DNA from: Plasmopara viticola
Taxonomy: Eukaryota > Oomycota > Peronosporomycetes > Peronosporales > Peronosporaceae
Length of the DNA stretch: 64,000 bases
Reading direction: 5' to 3'
Assembly (NCBI GenBank): GCA_001695595.3
Contig: MBPM02000020.1
Location: 62,001-126,000, forward strand
Part shown: one piece after another, positions 1-12,336 of the stretch
Position numbering within the stretch: position 1 is the stretch's first letter
How the letters are laid out: every line of letters starts with the position of its first letter
Notes under the pieces: model-generated
What the model saw: the letters and a program-made list of their open reading frames with translations, nothing else
Database searches by the model: none
What the model was told of the DNA's origin: nothing
Translations under genes and position numbers: made by a program

Positions 1-683
1 TGGACCGCCACAAATGCGCCCTCTCTATCTATCTAGACATGCACGAGCGCAATCGAGCCGTAACTAACTATATAATCAAACTTTAGAGCCTTGAGACGCT
101 GGACCGCCATAAATACGTTCTGTCTCTCAATCTAGGCATACGCTGACGCAATCGTGACACAAGCTATCGTACAATCACTCTACTGAAGCGCGCACGGCCA
201 CACATCTGTCCTTTCCACCTATCTAGACTACAACAGCCGCAATAGAGCCACAACTAAACCTTCATTTGCACCTTTGAAACGCCGAGATGCTGAACCGCCA
301 CAGATGCGTCCTGTCTATATGTCTTGACCTGCACAGACGCAATCAAGCCAGAACTAAGCGTATAATTACGCTTTTGAAGCGCCGAGACGCTGTACGACCA
401 CAGATACGTTCTCTCGTTCAATCTAGACATGCACAAACGCAATAGAGCCGCAAGTAAGCATAAAACCACACTTTTGATGCACTGCGACGCTGTACCGCCA
501 CAGATGCGTCCTGTCTCTCAATCTAGACACGCGCGGACGCAATCGTGACACAAGTTATCGTACAATAACGTTTTGAGCGCTGAGACGCTGTACGGCCACA
601 GATCCGTCCATTCTATCTATCTAGACTTGAACACACGCAATAGAGCCACAACAAGGCATTCATTCACACTTTAAAAGCGCCGA

Positions 684-782
684 GACGCTGGACCGCCACA
701 AATGCGCCCTCTCTATCTATCTAGACATGCACGAGCGCAATCGAGCCGTAACTAACTATATAATCAAACTTTAGAGCCTTGA
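684..782 (+). repeat. Monomer A of the 7-mer HOR (P class), reference unit
   Basis: A 99-bp monomer. Its central part (ctatctatctagacatgcac, then gcgcaatcgagcc) closely follows the P-class monomers of regions 2 and 3, which have ctatcaatctagacatgcac at the same place. It holds the most length-variable site of the HOR: three alleles of a CTCT/TATC microsatellite-like stretch occur in different units, two of equal length and one shorter by 2 bp. Confidence 0.9.
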
Positions 783-878
783 GACGCTGGACCGCCATAA
801 ATACGTTCTGTCTCTCAATCTAGGCATACGCTGACGCAATCGTGACACAAGCTATCGTACAATCACTCTACTGAAGCG
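783..878 (+). repeat. Monomer B of the 7-mer HOR (Q class)
   Basis: A 96-bp monomer with the Q-class ttctgtctctcaatc core. It is closest to monomer F of the same unit: both have cgtgacacaag followed by tatcgtacaat, which no other monomer class has. B lacks tctaga because it reads tctagg. Its 3-prime end runs directly into monomer C with several boundary bases missing. Confidence 0.88.
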
Positions 879-973
879 CGCACGGCCACACATCTGTCCT
901 TTCCACCTATCTAGACTACAACAGCCGCAATAGAGCCACAACTAAACCTTCATTTGCACCTTTGAAACGCCGA
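879..973 (+). repeat. Monomer C of the 7-mer HOR (R class, 5-prime shortened)
   Basis: A 95-bp monomer. The usual gagacgct boundary is missing, so it begins cgcacggccac straight after the end of B. The rest follows the R class (cctttc-acctatctagact, then gcaatagagccacaacta). In the last units of the array this monomer is replaced by a diverged form. Confidence 0.87.
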
Positions 974-1073
974 GATGCTGAACCGCCACAGATGCGTCCT
1001 GTCTATATGTCTTGACCTGCACAGACGCAATCAAGCCAGAACTAAGCGTATAATTACGCTTTTGAAGCGCCGA
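974..1073 (+). repeat. Monomer D of the 7-mer HOR (extra Q-class monomer)
   Basis: A 100-bp monomer starting gatgctgaacc. Its second half (cagacgcaatcaagccagaa, then ctaagcgtataat) matches Q monomers of regions 2 and 3. It sits between two P-Q-R trimers and so breaks the trimer rhythm of the rest of the window. The short minus-strand ORF seen once per unit lies mainly over D and E. It is not considered coding because monomer lengths are not multiples of three and copies with indels lose it without compensation. Confidence 0.87.
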
Positions 1074-1173
1074 GACGCTGTACGACCACAGATACGTTCT
1101 CTCGTTCAATCTAGACATGCACAAACGCAATAGAGCCGCAAGTAAGCATAAAACCACACTTTTGATGCACTGC
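1074..1173 (+). repeat. Monomer E of the 7-mer HOR (P class)
   Basis: A 100-bp monomer with the P-class ttcaatctagacatgcac core, followed by gcaatagagccgcaagtaag. It carries the most informative substitutions of the array. One is a linked pair, ctaggcatgc with agaaccgc, found at about 16.8, 30.55, 33.3 and 34.68 kb. Another is the acgacaacag variant found only near the right edge. Confidence 0.88.
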
Positions 1174-1272
1174 GACGCTGTACCGCCACAGATGCGTCCT
1201 GTCTCTCAATCTAGACACGCGCGGACGCAATCGTGACACAAGTTATCGTACAATAACGTTTTGAAGCGCTGA
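1174..1272 (+). repeat. Monomer F of the 7-mer HOR (Q class)
   Basis: A 98-99 bp monomer with the Q-class gcgtcctgtctctcaatc core and the cgtgacacaag motif shared with B. Its last bases show three alleles, ttttgaagcg, ttttgagcg and ttttgtagcg, which are distributed in blocks along the array. Confidence 0.88.
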
Positions 1273-1372
1273 GACGCTGTACGGCCACAGATCCGTCCAT
1301 TCTATCTATCTAGACTTGAACACACGCAATAGAGCCACAACAAGGCATTCATTCACACTTTTAAAGCGCCGA
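1273..1372 (+). repeat. Monomer G of the 7-mer HOR (R class)
   Basis: A 100-bp monomer with R-class features: ccattctatctatctagact, then gcaatagagccaca and ggcattcattcacac, compared with agcatttgtcacac in region 2. It closes the unit, after which monomer A resumes. An acaatttaaaag variant replaces acactttaaaag in some edge units and in the unit near 8.93 kb. Confidence 0.88.
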
Positions 1373-4300
1373 GACGCTGGACCGCCACAAATGCGCCCTC
1401 TCTCTCTATCTAGACATGCACGAGCGCAATCGAGCCGTAACTAACTATATAATCAAACTTTAGAGCCTTGAGACGCTGGACCGCCATAAATACGTTCTGT
1501 CTCTCAATCTAGGCATACGCTGACGCAATCGTGACACAAGCTATCGTACAATCACTCTACTGAAGCGCGCACGGCCACACATCTGTCCTTTCCACCTATC
1601 TAGACTACAACAGCCGCAATAGAGCCACAACTAAACCTTCATTTGCACCTTTGAAACGCCGAGATGCTGAACCGCCACAGATGCGTCCTGTCTATATGTC
1701 TTGACCTGCACAGACGCAATCAAGCCAGAACTAAGCGTATAATTACGCTTTTGAAGCGCCGAGACGCTGTACGACCACAGATACGTTCTCTCGTTCAATC
1801 TAGACATGCACAAACGCAATAGAGCCGCAAGTAAGCATAAAACCACACTTTTGATGCACTGCGACGCTGTACCGCCACAGATGCGTCCTGTCTCTCAATC
1901 TAGACACGCGCGGACGCAATCGTGACACAAGTTATCGTACAATAACGTTTTGTAGCGCTGAGACGCTGTACGGCCACAGATCCGTCCATTCTATCTATCT
2001 AGACTTGAACACACGCAATAGAGCCACAACAAGGCATTCATTCACACTTTAAAAGCGCCGAGACGCTGGACCGCCACAAATGCGCCCTCTCTATCTATCT
2101 AGACATGCACGAGCGCAATCGAGCCGTAACTAACTATATAATCAAACTTTAGAGCCTTGAGACGCTGGACCGCCATAAATACGTTCTGTCTCTCAATCTA
2201 GGCATACGCTGACGCAATCGTGACACAAGCTATCGTACAATCACTCTACTGAAGCGCGCACGGCCACACATCTGTCCTTTCCACCTATCTAGACTACAAC
2301 AGCCGCAATAGAGCCACAACTAAACCTTCATTTGCACCTTTGAAACGCCGAGATGCTGAACCGCCACAGATGCGTCCTGTCTATATGTCTTGACCTGCAC
2401 AGACGCAATCAAGCCAGAACTAAGCGTATAATTACGCTTTTGAAGCGCCGAGACGCTGTACGACCACAGATACGTTCTCTCGTTCAATCTAGACATGCAC
2501 AAACGCAATAGAGCCGCAAGTAAGCATAAAACCACACTTTTGATGCACTGCGACGCTGTACCGCCACAGATGCGTCCTGTCTCTCAATCTAGACACGCGC
2601 GGACGCAATCGTGACACAAGTTATCGTACAATAACGTTTTGAAGCGCTGAGACGCTGTACGGCCACAGATCCGTCCATTCTATCTATCTAGACTTGAACA
2701 CACGCAATAGAGCCACAACAAGGCATTCATTCACACTTTAAAAGCGCCGAGACGCTGGACCGCCACAAATGCGCCCTCTCTATCTATCTAGACATGCACG
2801 AGCGCAATCGAGCCGTAACTAACTATATAATCAAACTTTAGAGCCTTGAGACGCTGGACCGCCATAAATACGTTCTGTCTCTCAATCTAGGCATACGCTG
2901 ACGCAATCGTGACACAAGCTATCGTACAATCACTCTACTGAAGCGCGCACGGCCACACATCTGTCCTTTCCACCTATCTAGACTACAACAGCCGCAATAG
3001 AGCCACAACTAAACCTTCATTTGCACCTTTGAAACGCCGAGATGCTGAACCGCCACAGATGCGTCCTGTCTATATGTCTTGACCTGCACAGACGCAATCA
3101 AGCCAGAACTAAGCGTATAATTACGCTTTTGAAGCGCCGAGACGCTGTACGACCACAGATACGTTCTCTCGTTCAATCTAGACATGCACAAACGCAATAG
3201 AGCCGCAAGTAAGCATAAAACCACACTTTTGATGCACTGCGACGCTGTACCGCCACAGATGCGTCCTGTCTCTCAATCTAGACACGCGCGGACGCAATCG
3301 TGACACAAGTTATCGTACAATAACGTTTTGAGCGCTGAGACGCTGTACGGCCACAGATCCGTCCATTCTATCTATCTAGACTTGAACACACGCAATAGAG
3401 CCACAACAAGGCATTCATTCACACTTTAAAAGCGCCGAGACGCTGGACCGCCACAAATGCGCCCTCTCTCTATCTAGACATGCACGAGCGCAATCGAGCC
3501 GTAACTAACTATATAATCAAACTTTAGAGCCTTGAGACGCTGGACCGCCATAAATACGTTCTGTCTCTCAATCTAGGCATACGCTGACGCAATCGTGACA
3601 CAAGCTATCGTACAATCACTCTACTGAAGCGCGCACGGCCACACATCTGTCCTTTCCACCTATCTAGACTACAACAGCCGCAATAGAGCCACAACTAAAC
3701 CTTCATTTGCACCTTTGAAACGCCGAGATGCTGAACCGCCACAGATGCGTCCTGTCTATATGTCTTGACCTGCACAGACGCAATCAAGCCAGAACTAAGC
3801 GTATAATTACGCTTTTGAAGCGCCGAGACGCTGTACGACCACAGATACGTTCTCTCGTTCAATCTAGACATGCACAAACGCAATAGAGCCGCAAGTAAGC
3901 ATAAAACCACACTTTTGATGCACTGCGACGCTGTACCGCCACAGATGCGTCCTGTCTCTCAATCTAGACACGCGCGGACGCAATCGTGACACAAGTTATC
4001 GTACAATAACGTTTTGAGCGCTGAGACGCTGTACGGCCACAGATCCGTCCATTCTATCTATCTAGACTTGAACACACGCAATAGAGCCACAACAAGGCAT
4101 TCATTCACACTTTAAAAGCGCCGAGACGCTGGACCGCCACAAATGCGCCCTCTCTATCTATCTAGACATGCACGAGCGCAATCGAGCCGTAACTAACTAT
4201 ATAATCAAACTTTAGAGCCTTGAGACGCTGGACCGCCATAAATACGTTCTGTCTCTCAATCTAGGCATACGCTGACGCAATCGTGACACAAGCTATCGTA

Positions 4301-7300
4301 CAATCACTCTACTGAAGCGCGCACGGCCACACATCTGTCCTTTCCACCTATCTAGACTACAACAGCCGCAATAGAGCCACAACTAAACCTTCATTTGCAC
4401 CTTTGAAACGCCGAGATGCTGAACCGCCACAGATGCGTCCTGTCTATATGTCTTGACCTGCACAGACGCAATCAAGCCAGAACTAAGCGTATAATTACGC
4501 TTTTGAAGCGCCGAGACGCTGTACGACCACAGATACGTTCTCTCGTTCAATCTAGACATGCACAAACGCAATAGAGCCGCAAGTAAGCATAAAACCACAC
4601 TTTTGATGCACTGCGACGCTGTACCGCCACAGATGCGTCCTGTCTCTCAATCTAGACACGCGCGGACGCAATCGTGACACAAGTTATCGTACAATAACGT
4701 TTTGAAGCGCTGAGACGCTGTACGGCCACAGATCCGTCCATTCTATCTATCTAGACTTGAACACACGCAATAGAGCCACAACAAGGCATTCATTCACACT
4801 TTAAAAGCGCCGAGACGCTGGACCGCCACAAATGCGCCCTCTCTCTATCTAGACATGCACGAGCGCAATCGAGCCGTAACTAACTATATAATCAAACTTT
4901 AGAGCCTTGAGACGCTGGACCGCCATAAATACGTTCTGTCTCTCAATCTAGGCATACGCTGACGCAATCGTGACACAAGCTATCGTACAATCACTCTACT
5001 GAAGCGCGCACGGCCACACATCTGTCCTTTCCACCTATCTAGACTACAACAGCCGCAATAGAGCCACAACTAAACCTTCATTTGCACCTTTGAAACGCCG
5101 AGATGCTGAACCGCCACAGATGCGTCCTGTCTATATGTCTTGACCTGCACAGACGCAATCAAGCCAGAACTAAGCGTATAATTACGCTTTTGAAGCGCCG
5201 AGACGCTGTACGACCACAGATACGTTCTCTCGTTCAATCTAGACATGCACAAACGCAATAGAGCCGCAAGTAAGCATAAAACCACACTTTTGATGCACTG
5301 CGACGCTGTACCGCCACAGATGCGTCCTGTCTCTCAATCTAGACACGCGCGGACGCAATCGTGACACAAGTTATCGTACAATAACGTTTTGAAGCGCTGA
5401 GACGCTGTACGGCCACAGATCCGTCCATTCTATCTATCTAGACTTGAACACACGCAATAGAGCCACAACAAGGCATTCATTCACACTTTAAAAGCGCCGA
5501 GACGCTGGACCGCCACAAATGCGCCTCTCTCTATCTAGACATGCACGAGCGCAATCGAGCCGTAACTAACTATATAATCAAACTTTAGAGCCTTGAGACG
5601 CTGGACCGCCATAAATACGTTCTGTCTCTCAATCTAGGCATACGCTGACGCAATCGTGACACAAGCTATCGTACAATCACTCTACTGAAGCGCGCACGGC
5701 CACACATCTGTCCTTTCCACCTATCTAGACTACAACAGCCGCAATAGAGCCACAACTAAACCTTCATTTGCACCTTTGAAACGCCGAGATGCTGAACCGC
5801 CACAGATGCGTCCTGTCTATATGTCTTGACCTGCACAGACGCAATCAAGCCAGAACTAAGCGTATAATTACGCTTTTGAAGCGCCGAGACGCTGTACGAC
5901 CACAGATACGTTCTCTCGTTCAATCTAGACATGCACAAACGCAATAGAGCCGCAAGTAAGCATAAAACCACACTTTTGATGCACTGCGACGCTGTACCGC
6001 CACAGATGCGTCCTGTCTCTCAATCTAGACACGCGCGGACGCAATCGTGACACAAGTTATCGTACAATAACGTTTTGAAGCGCTGAGACGCTGTACGGCC
6101 ACAGATCCGTCCATTCTATCTATCTAGACTTGAACACACGCAATAGAGCCACAACAAGGCATTCATTCACACTTTAAAAGCGCCGAGACGCTGGACCGCC
6201 ACAAATGCGCCCTCTCTATCTATCTAGACATGCACGAGCGCAATCGAGCCGTAACTAACTATATAATCAAACTTTAGAGCCTTGAGACGCTGGACCGCCA
6301 TAAATACGTTCTGTCTCTCAATCTAGGCATACGCTGACGCAATCGTGACACAAGCTATCGTACAATCACTCTACTGAAGCGCGCACGGCCACACATCTGT
6401 CCTTTCCACCTATCTAGACTACAACAGCCGCAATAGAGCCACAACTAAACCTTCATTTGCACCTTTGAAACGCCGAGATGCTGAACCGCCACAGATGCGT
6501 CCTGTCTATATGTCTTGACCTGCACAGACGCAATCAAGCCAGAACTAAGCGTATAATTACGCTTTTGAAGCGCCGAGACGCTGTACGACCACAGATACGT
6601 TCTCTCGTTCAATCTAGACATGCACAAACGCAATAGAGCCGCAAGTAAGCATAAAACCACACTTTTGATGCACTGCGACGCTGTACCGCCACAGATGCGT
6701 CCTGTCTCTCAATCTAGACACGCGCGGACGCAATCGTGACACAAGTTATCGTACAATAACGTTTTGTAGCGCTGAGACGCTGTACGGCCACAGATCCGTC
6801 CATTCTATCTATCTAGACTTGAACACACGCAATAGAGCCACAACAAGGCATTCATTCACACTTTAAAAGCGCCGAGACGCTGGACCGCCACAAATGCGCC
6901 CTCTCTATCTATCTAGACATGCACGAGCGCAATCGAGCCGTAACTAACTATATAATCAAACTTTAGAGCCTTGAGACGCTGGACCGCCATAAATACGTTC
7001 TGTCTCTCAATCTAGGCATACGCTGACGCAATCGTGACACAAGCTATCGTACAATCACTCTACTGAAGCGCGCACGGCCACACATCTGTCCTTTCCACCT
7101 ATCTAGACTACAACAGCCGCAATAGAGCCACAACTAAACCTTCATTTGCACCTTTGAAACGCCGAGATGCTGAACCGCCACAGATGCGTCCTGTCTATAT
7201 GTCTTGACCTGCACAGACGCAATCAAGCCAGAACTAAGCGTATAATTACGCTTTTGAAGCGCCGAGACGCTGTACGACCACAGATACGTTCTCTCGTTCA

Positions 7301-10300
7301 ATCTAGACATGCACAAACGCAATAGAGCCGCAAGTAAGCATAAAACCACACTTTTGATGCACTGCGACGCTGTACCGCCACAGATGCGTCCTGTCTCTCA
7401 ATCTAGACACGCGCGGACGCAATCGTGACACAAGTTATCGTACAATAACGTTTTGAAGCGCTGAGACGCTGTACGGCCACAGATCCGTCCATTCTATCTA
7501 TCTAGACTTGAACACACGCAATAGAGCCACAACAAGGCATTCATTCACACTTTAAAAGCGCCGAGACGCTGGACCGCCACAAATGCGCCCTCTCTATCTA
7601 TCTAGACATGCACGAGCGCAATCGAGCCGTAACTAACTATATAATCAAACTTTAGAGCCTTGAGACGCTGGACCGCCATAAATACGTTCTGTCTCTCAAT
7701 CTAGGCATACGCTGACGCAATCGTGACACAAGCTATCGTACAATCACTCTACTGAAGCGCGCACGGCCACACATCTGTCCTTTCCACCTATCTAGACTAC
7801 AACAGCCGCAATAGAGCCACAACTAAACCTTCATTTGCACCTTTGAAACGCCGAGATGCTGAACCGCCACAGATGCGTCCTGTCTATATGTCTTGACCTG
7901 CACAGACGCAATCAAGCCAGAACTAAGCGTATAATTACGCTTTTGAAGCGCCGAGACGCTGTACGACCACAGATACGTTCTCTCGTTCAATCTAGACATG
8001 CACAAACGCAATAGAGCCGCAAGTAAGCATAAAACCACACTTTTGATGCACTGCGACGCTGTACCGCCACAGATGCGTCCTGTCTCTCAATCTAGACACG
8101 CGCGGACGCAATCGTGACACAAGTTATCGTACAATAACGTTTTGTAGCGCTGAGACGCTGTACGGCCACAGATCCGTCCATTCTATCTATCTAGACTTGA
8201 ACACACGCAATAGAGCCACAACAAGGCATTCATTCACACTTTAAAAGCGCCGAGACGCTGGACCGCCACAAATGCGCCTCTCTCTCTATCCAGACATGCA
8301 CGAGCGCAATCGAGCCGTAACTAACTATATAATCAAACTTTAGAGCCTTGAGACGCTGGACCGCCATAAATACGTTCTGTCTCTCAATCTAGGCATACGC
8401 TGACGCAATCGTGACACAAGCTATCGTACAATCACTCTACTGAAGCGCGCACGGCCACACATCTGTCCTTTCCACCTATCTAGACTACAACAGCCGCAAT
8501 AGAGCCACAACTAAACCTTCATTTGCACCTTTGAAACGCCGAGATGCTGAACCGCCACAGATGCGTCCTGTCTATATGTCTTGACCTGCACAGACGCAAT
8601 CAAGCCAGAACTAAGCGTATAATTACGCTTTTGAAGCGCCGAGACGCTGTACGACCACAGATACGTCTCTCGTTCAATCTAGACATGCACAAACGCAATA
8701 GAGCCGCAAGTAAGCATAAAACCACACTTTTGATGCACTGCGACGCTGTACCGCCACAGATGCGTCCTGTCTCTCAATCTAGACACGCGCGGACGCAATC
8801 GTGACACAAGTTATCGTACAATAACGTTTTGAAGCGCTGAGACGCTGTACGGCCACAGATCCGTCCATTCTATCTATCTAGACTTGAACACACGCAATAG
8901 AGCCACAACAAGGCATTCATTCACAATTTAAAAGCGCCGAGACGCTGGACCGCCACAAATGCGCCCTCTCTCTCTATCTAGACATGCACGAGCGCAATCG
9001 AGCCGTAACTAACTATATAATCAAACTTTAGAGCCTTGAGACGCTGGACCGCCATAAATACGTTCTGTCTCTCAATCTAGGCATACGCTGACGCAATCGT
9101 GACACAAGCTATCGTACAATCACTCTACTGAAGCGCGCACGGCCACACATCTGTCCTTTCCACCTATCTAGACTACAACAGCCGCAATAGAGCCACAACT
9201 AAACCTTCATTTGCACCTTTGAAACGCCGAGATGCTGAACCGCCACAGATGCGTCCTGTCTATATGTCTTGACCTGCACAGACGCAATCAAGCCAGAACT
9301 AAGCGTATAATTACGCTTTTGAAGCGCCGAGACGCTGTACGACCACAGATACGTTCTCTCGTTCAATCTAGACATGCACAAACGCAATAGAGCCGCAAGT
9401 AAGCATAAAACCACACTTTTGATGCACTGCGACGCTGTACCGCCACAGATGCGTCCTGTCTCTCAATCTAGACACGCGCGGACGCAATCGTGACACAAGT
9501 TATCGTACAATAACGTTTTGAAGCGCTGAGACGCTGTACGGCCACAGATCCGTCCATTCTATCTATCTAGACTTGAACACACGCAATAGAGCCACAACAA
9601 GGCATTCATTCACACTTTAAAAGCGCCGAGACGCTGGACCGCCACAAATGCGCCCTCTCTATCTATCTAGACATGCACGAGCGCAATCGAGCCGTAACTA
9701 ACTATATAATCAAACTTTAGAGCCTTGAGACGCTGGACCGCCATAAATACGTTCTGTCTCTCAATCTAGGCATACGCTGACGCAATCGTGACACAAGCTA
9801 TCGTACAATCACTCTACTGAAGCGCGCACGGCCACACATCTGTCCTTTCCACCTATCTAGACTACAACAGCCGCAATAGAGCCACAACTAAACCTTCATT
9901 TGCACCTTTGAAACGCCGAGATGCTGAACCGCCACAGATGCGTCCTGTCTATATGTCTTGACCTGCACAGACGCAATCAAGCCAGAACTAAGCGTATAAT
10001 TACGCTTTTGAAGCGCCGAGACGCTGTACGACCACAGATACGTTCTCTCGTTCAATCTAGACATGCACAAACGCAATAGAGCCGCAAGTAAGCATAAAAC
10101 CACACTTTTGATGCACTGCGACGCTGTACCGCCACAGATGCGTCCTGTCTCTCAATCTAGACACGCGCGGACGCAATCGTGACACAAGTTATCGTACAAT
10201 AACGTTTTGAAGCGCTGAGACGCTGTACGGCCACAGATCCGTCCATTCTATCTATCTAGACTTGAACACACGCAATAGAGCCACAACAAGGCATTCATTC

Positions 10301-12182
10301 ACACTTTAAAAGCGCCGAGACGCTGGACCGCCACAAATGCGTCCTCTCTCTATCTAGACATGCACGAGCGCAATCGAGCCGTAACTAACTATATAATCAA
10401 ACTTTAGAGCCTTGAGACGCTGGACCGCCATAAATACGTTCTGTCTCTCAATCTAGGCATACGCTGACGCAATCGTGACACAAGCTATCGTACAATCACT
10501 CTACTGAAGCGCGCACGGCCACACATCTGTCCTTTCCACCTATCTAGACTACAACAGCCGCAATAGAGCCACAACTAAACCTTCATTTGCACCTTTGAAA
10601 CGCCGAGATGCTGAACCGCCACAGATGCGTCCTGTCTATATGTCTTGACCTGCACAGACGCAATCAAGCCAGAACTAAGCGTATAATTACGCTTTTGAAG
10701 CGCCGAGACGCTGTACGACCACAGATACGTCTCTCGTTCAATCTAGACATGCACAAACGCAATAGAGCCGCAAGTAAGCATAAAACCACACTTTTGATGC
10801 ACTGCGACGCTGTACCGCCACAGATGCGTCCTGTCTCTCAATCTAGACACGCGCGGACGCAATCGTGACACAAGTTATCGTACAATAACGTTTTGAAGCG
10901 CTGAGACGCTGTACGGCCACAGATCCGTCCATTCTATCTATCTAGACTTGAACACACGCAATAGAGCCACAACAAGGCATTCATTCGCACTTTAAAGCGC
11001 CGAGACGCTGGACCGCCACAAATGCGTCCTCTCTCTCTATCTAGACATGCACGAGCGCAATCGAGCCGTAACTAACTATATAATCAAACTTTAGAGCCTT
11101 GAGACGCTGGACCGCCATAAATACGTTCTGTCTCTCAATCTAGGCATACGCTGACGCAATCGTGACACAAGCTATCGTACAATCACTCTACTGAAGCGCG
11201 CACGGCCACACATCTGTCCTTTCCACCTATCTAGACTACAACAGCCGCAATAGAGCCACAACTAAACCTTCATTTGCACCTTTGAAACGCCGAGATGCTG
11301 AACCGCCACAGATGCGTCCTGTCTATATGTCTTGACCTGCACAGACGCAATCAAGCCAGAACTAAGCGTATAATTACGCTTTTGAAGCGCCGAGACGCTG
11401 TACGACCACAGATACGTTCTCTCGTTCAATCTAGACATGCACAAACGCAATAGAGCCGCAAGTAAGCATAAAACCACACTTTTGATGCACTGCGACGCTG
11501 TACCGCCACAGATGCGTCCTGTCTCTCAATCTAGACACGCGCGGACGCAATCGTGACACAAGTTATCGTACAATAACGTTTTGAAGCGCTGAGACGCTGT
11601 ACGGCCACAGATCCGTCCATTCTATCTATCTAGACTTGAACACACGCAATAGAGCCACAACAAGGCATTCATTCACACTTTAAAAGCGCCGAGACGCTGG
11701 ACCGCCACAAATGCGCCCTCTCTATCTATCTAGACATGCACGAGCGCAATCGAGCCGTAACTAACTATATAATCAAACTTTAGAGCCTTGAGACGCTGGA
11801 CCGCCATAAATACGTTCTGTCTCTCAATCTAGGCATACGCTGACGCAATCGTGACACAAGCTATCGTACAATCACTCTACTGAAGCGCGCACGGCCACAC
11901 ATCTGTCCTTTCCACCTATCTAGACTACAACAGCCGCAATAGAGCCACAACTAAACCTTCATTTGCACCTTTGAAACGCCGAGATGCTGAACCGCCACAG
12001 ATGCGTCCTGTCTATATGTCTTGACCTGCACAGACGCAATCAAGCCAGAACTAAGCGTATAATTACGCTTTTGAAGCGCCGAGACGCTGTACGACCACAG
12101 ATACGTTCTCTCGTTCAATCTAGACATGCACAAACGCAATAGAGCCGCAAGTAAGCATAAAACCACACTTTTGATGCACTGC

Positions 12183-12336
12183 GACGCTGTACCGCCACAG
12201 ATGCGTCCTGTCTTCTATCTAGACACGCGCACGCAATAGACACAAACATCGACATAACACTTTAAAGCGCCGAGACGCTGGACGCCACAATATCTATCTA
12301 GACATGCACAGCGCAATCGAGCCAACTGAGCCTTGA
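12183..12336 (+). repeat. Collapsed 7-mer unit: fused F/G and shortened A
   Basis: In the unit whose D monomer starts at 11,983, the next F and G together occupy 12,183-12,273 (91 bp instead of about 199), and the following A occupies 12,274-12,336 (63 bp instead of 99). The loss is not one clean deletion. Many short gaps are scattered through otherwise recognisable sequence, for example gacgctggacgccacaatat in A. Flanking E and B are normal. This could be a degenerate unit or a poorly resolved consensus; the scattered pattern favours the second. Confidence 0.85.
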
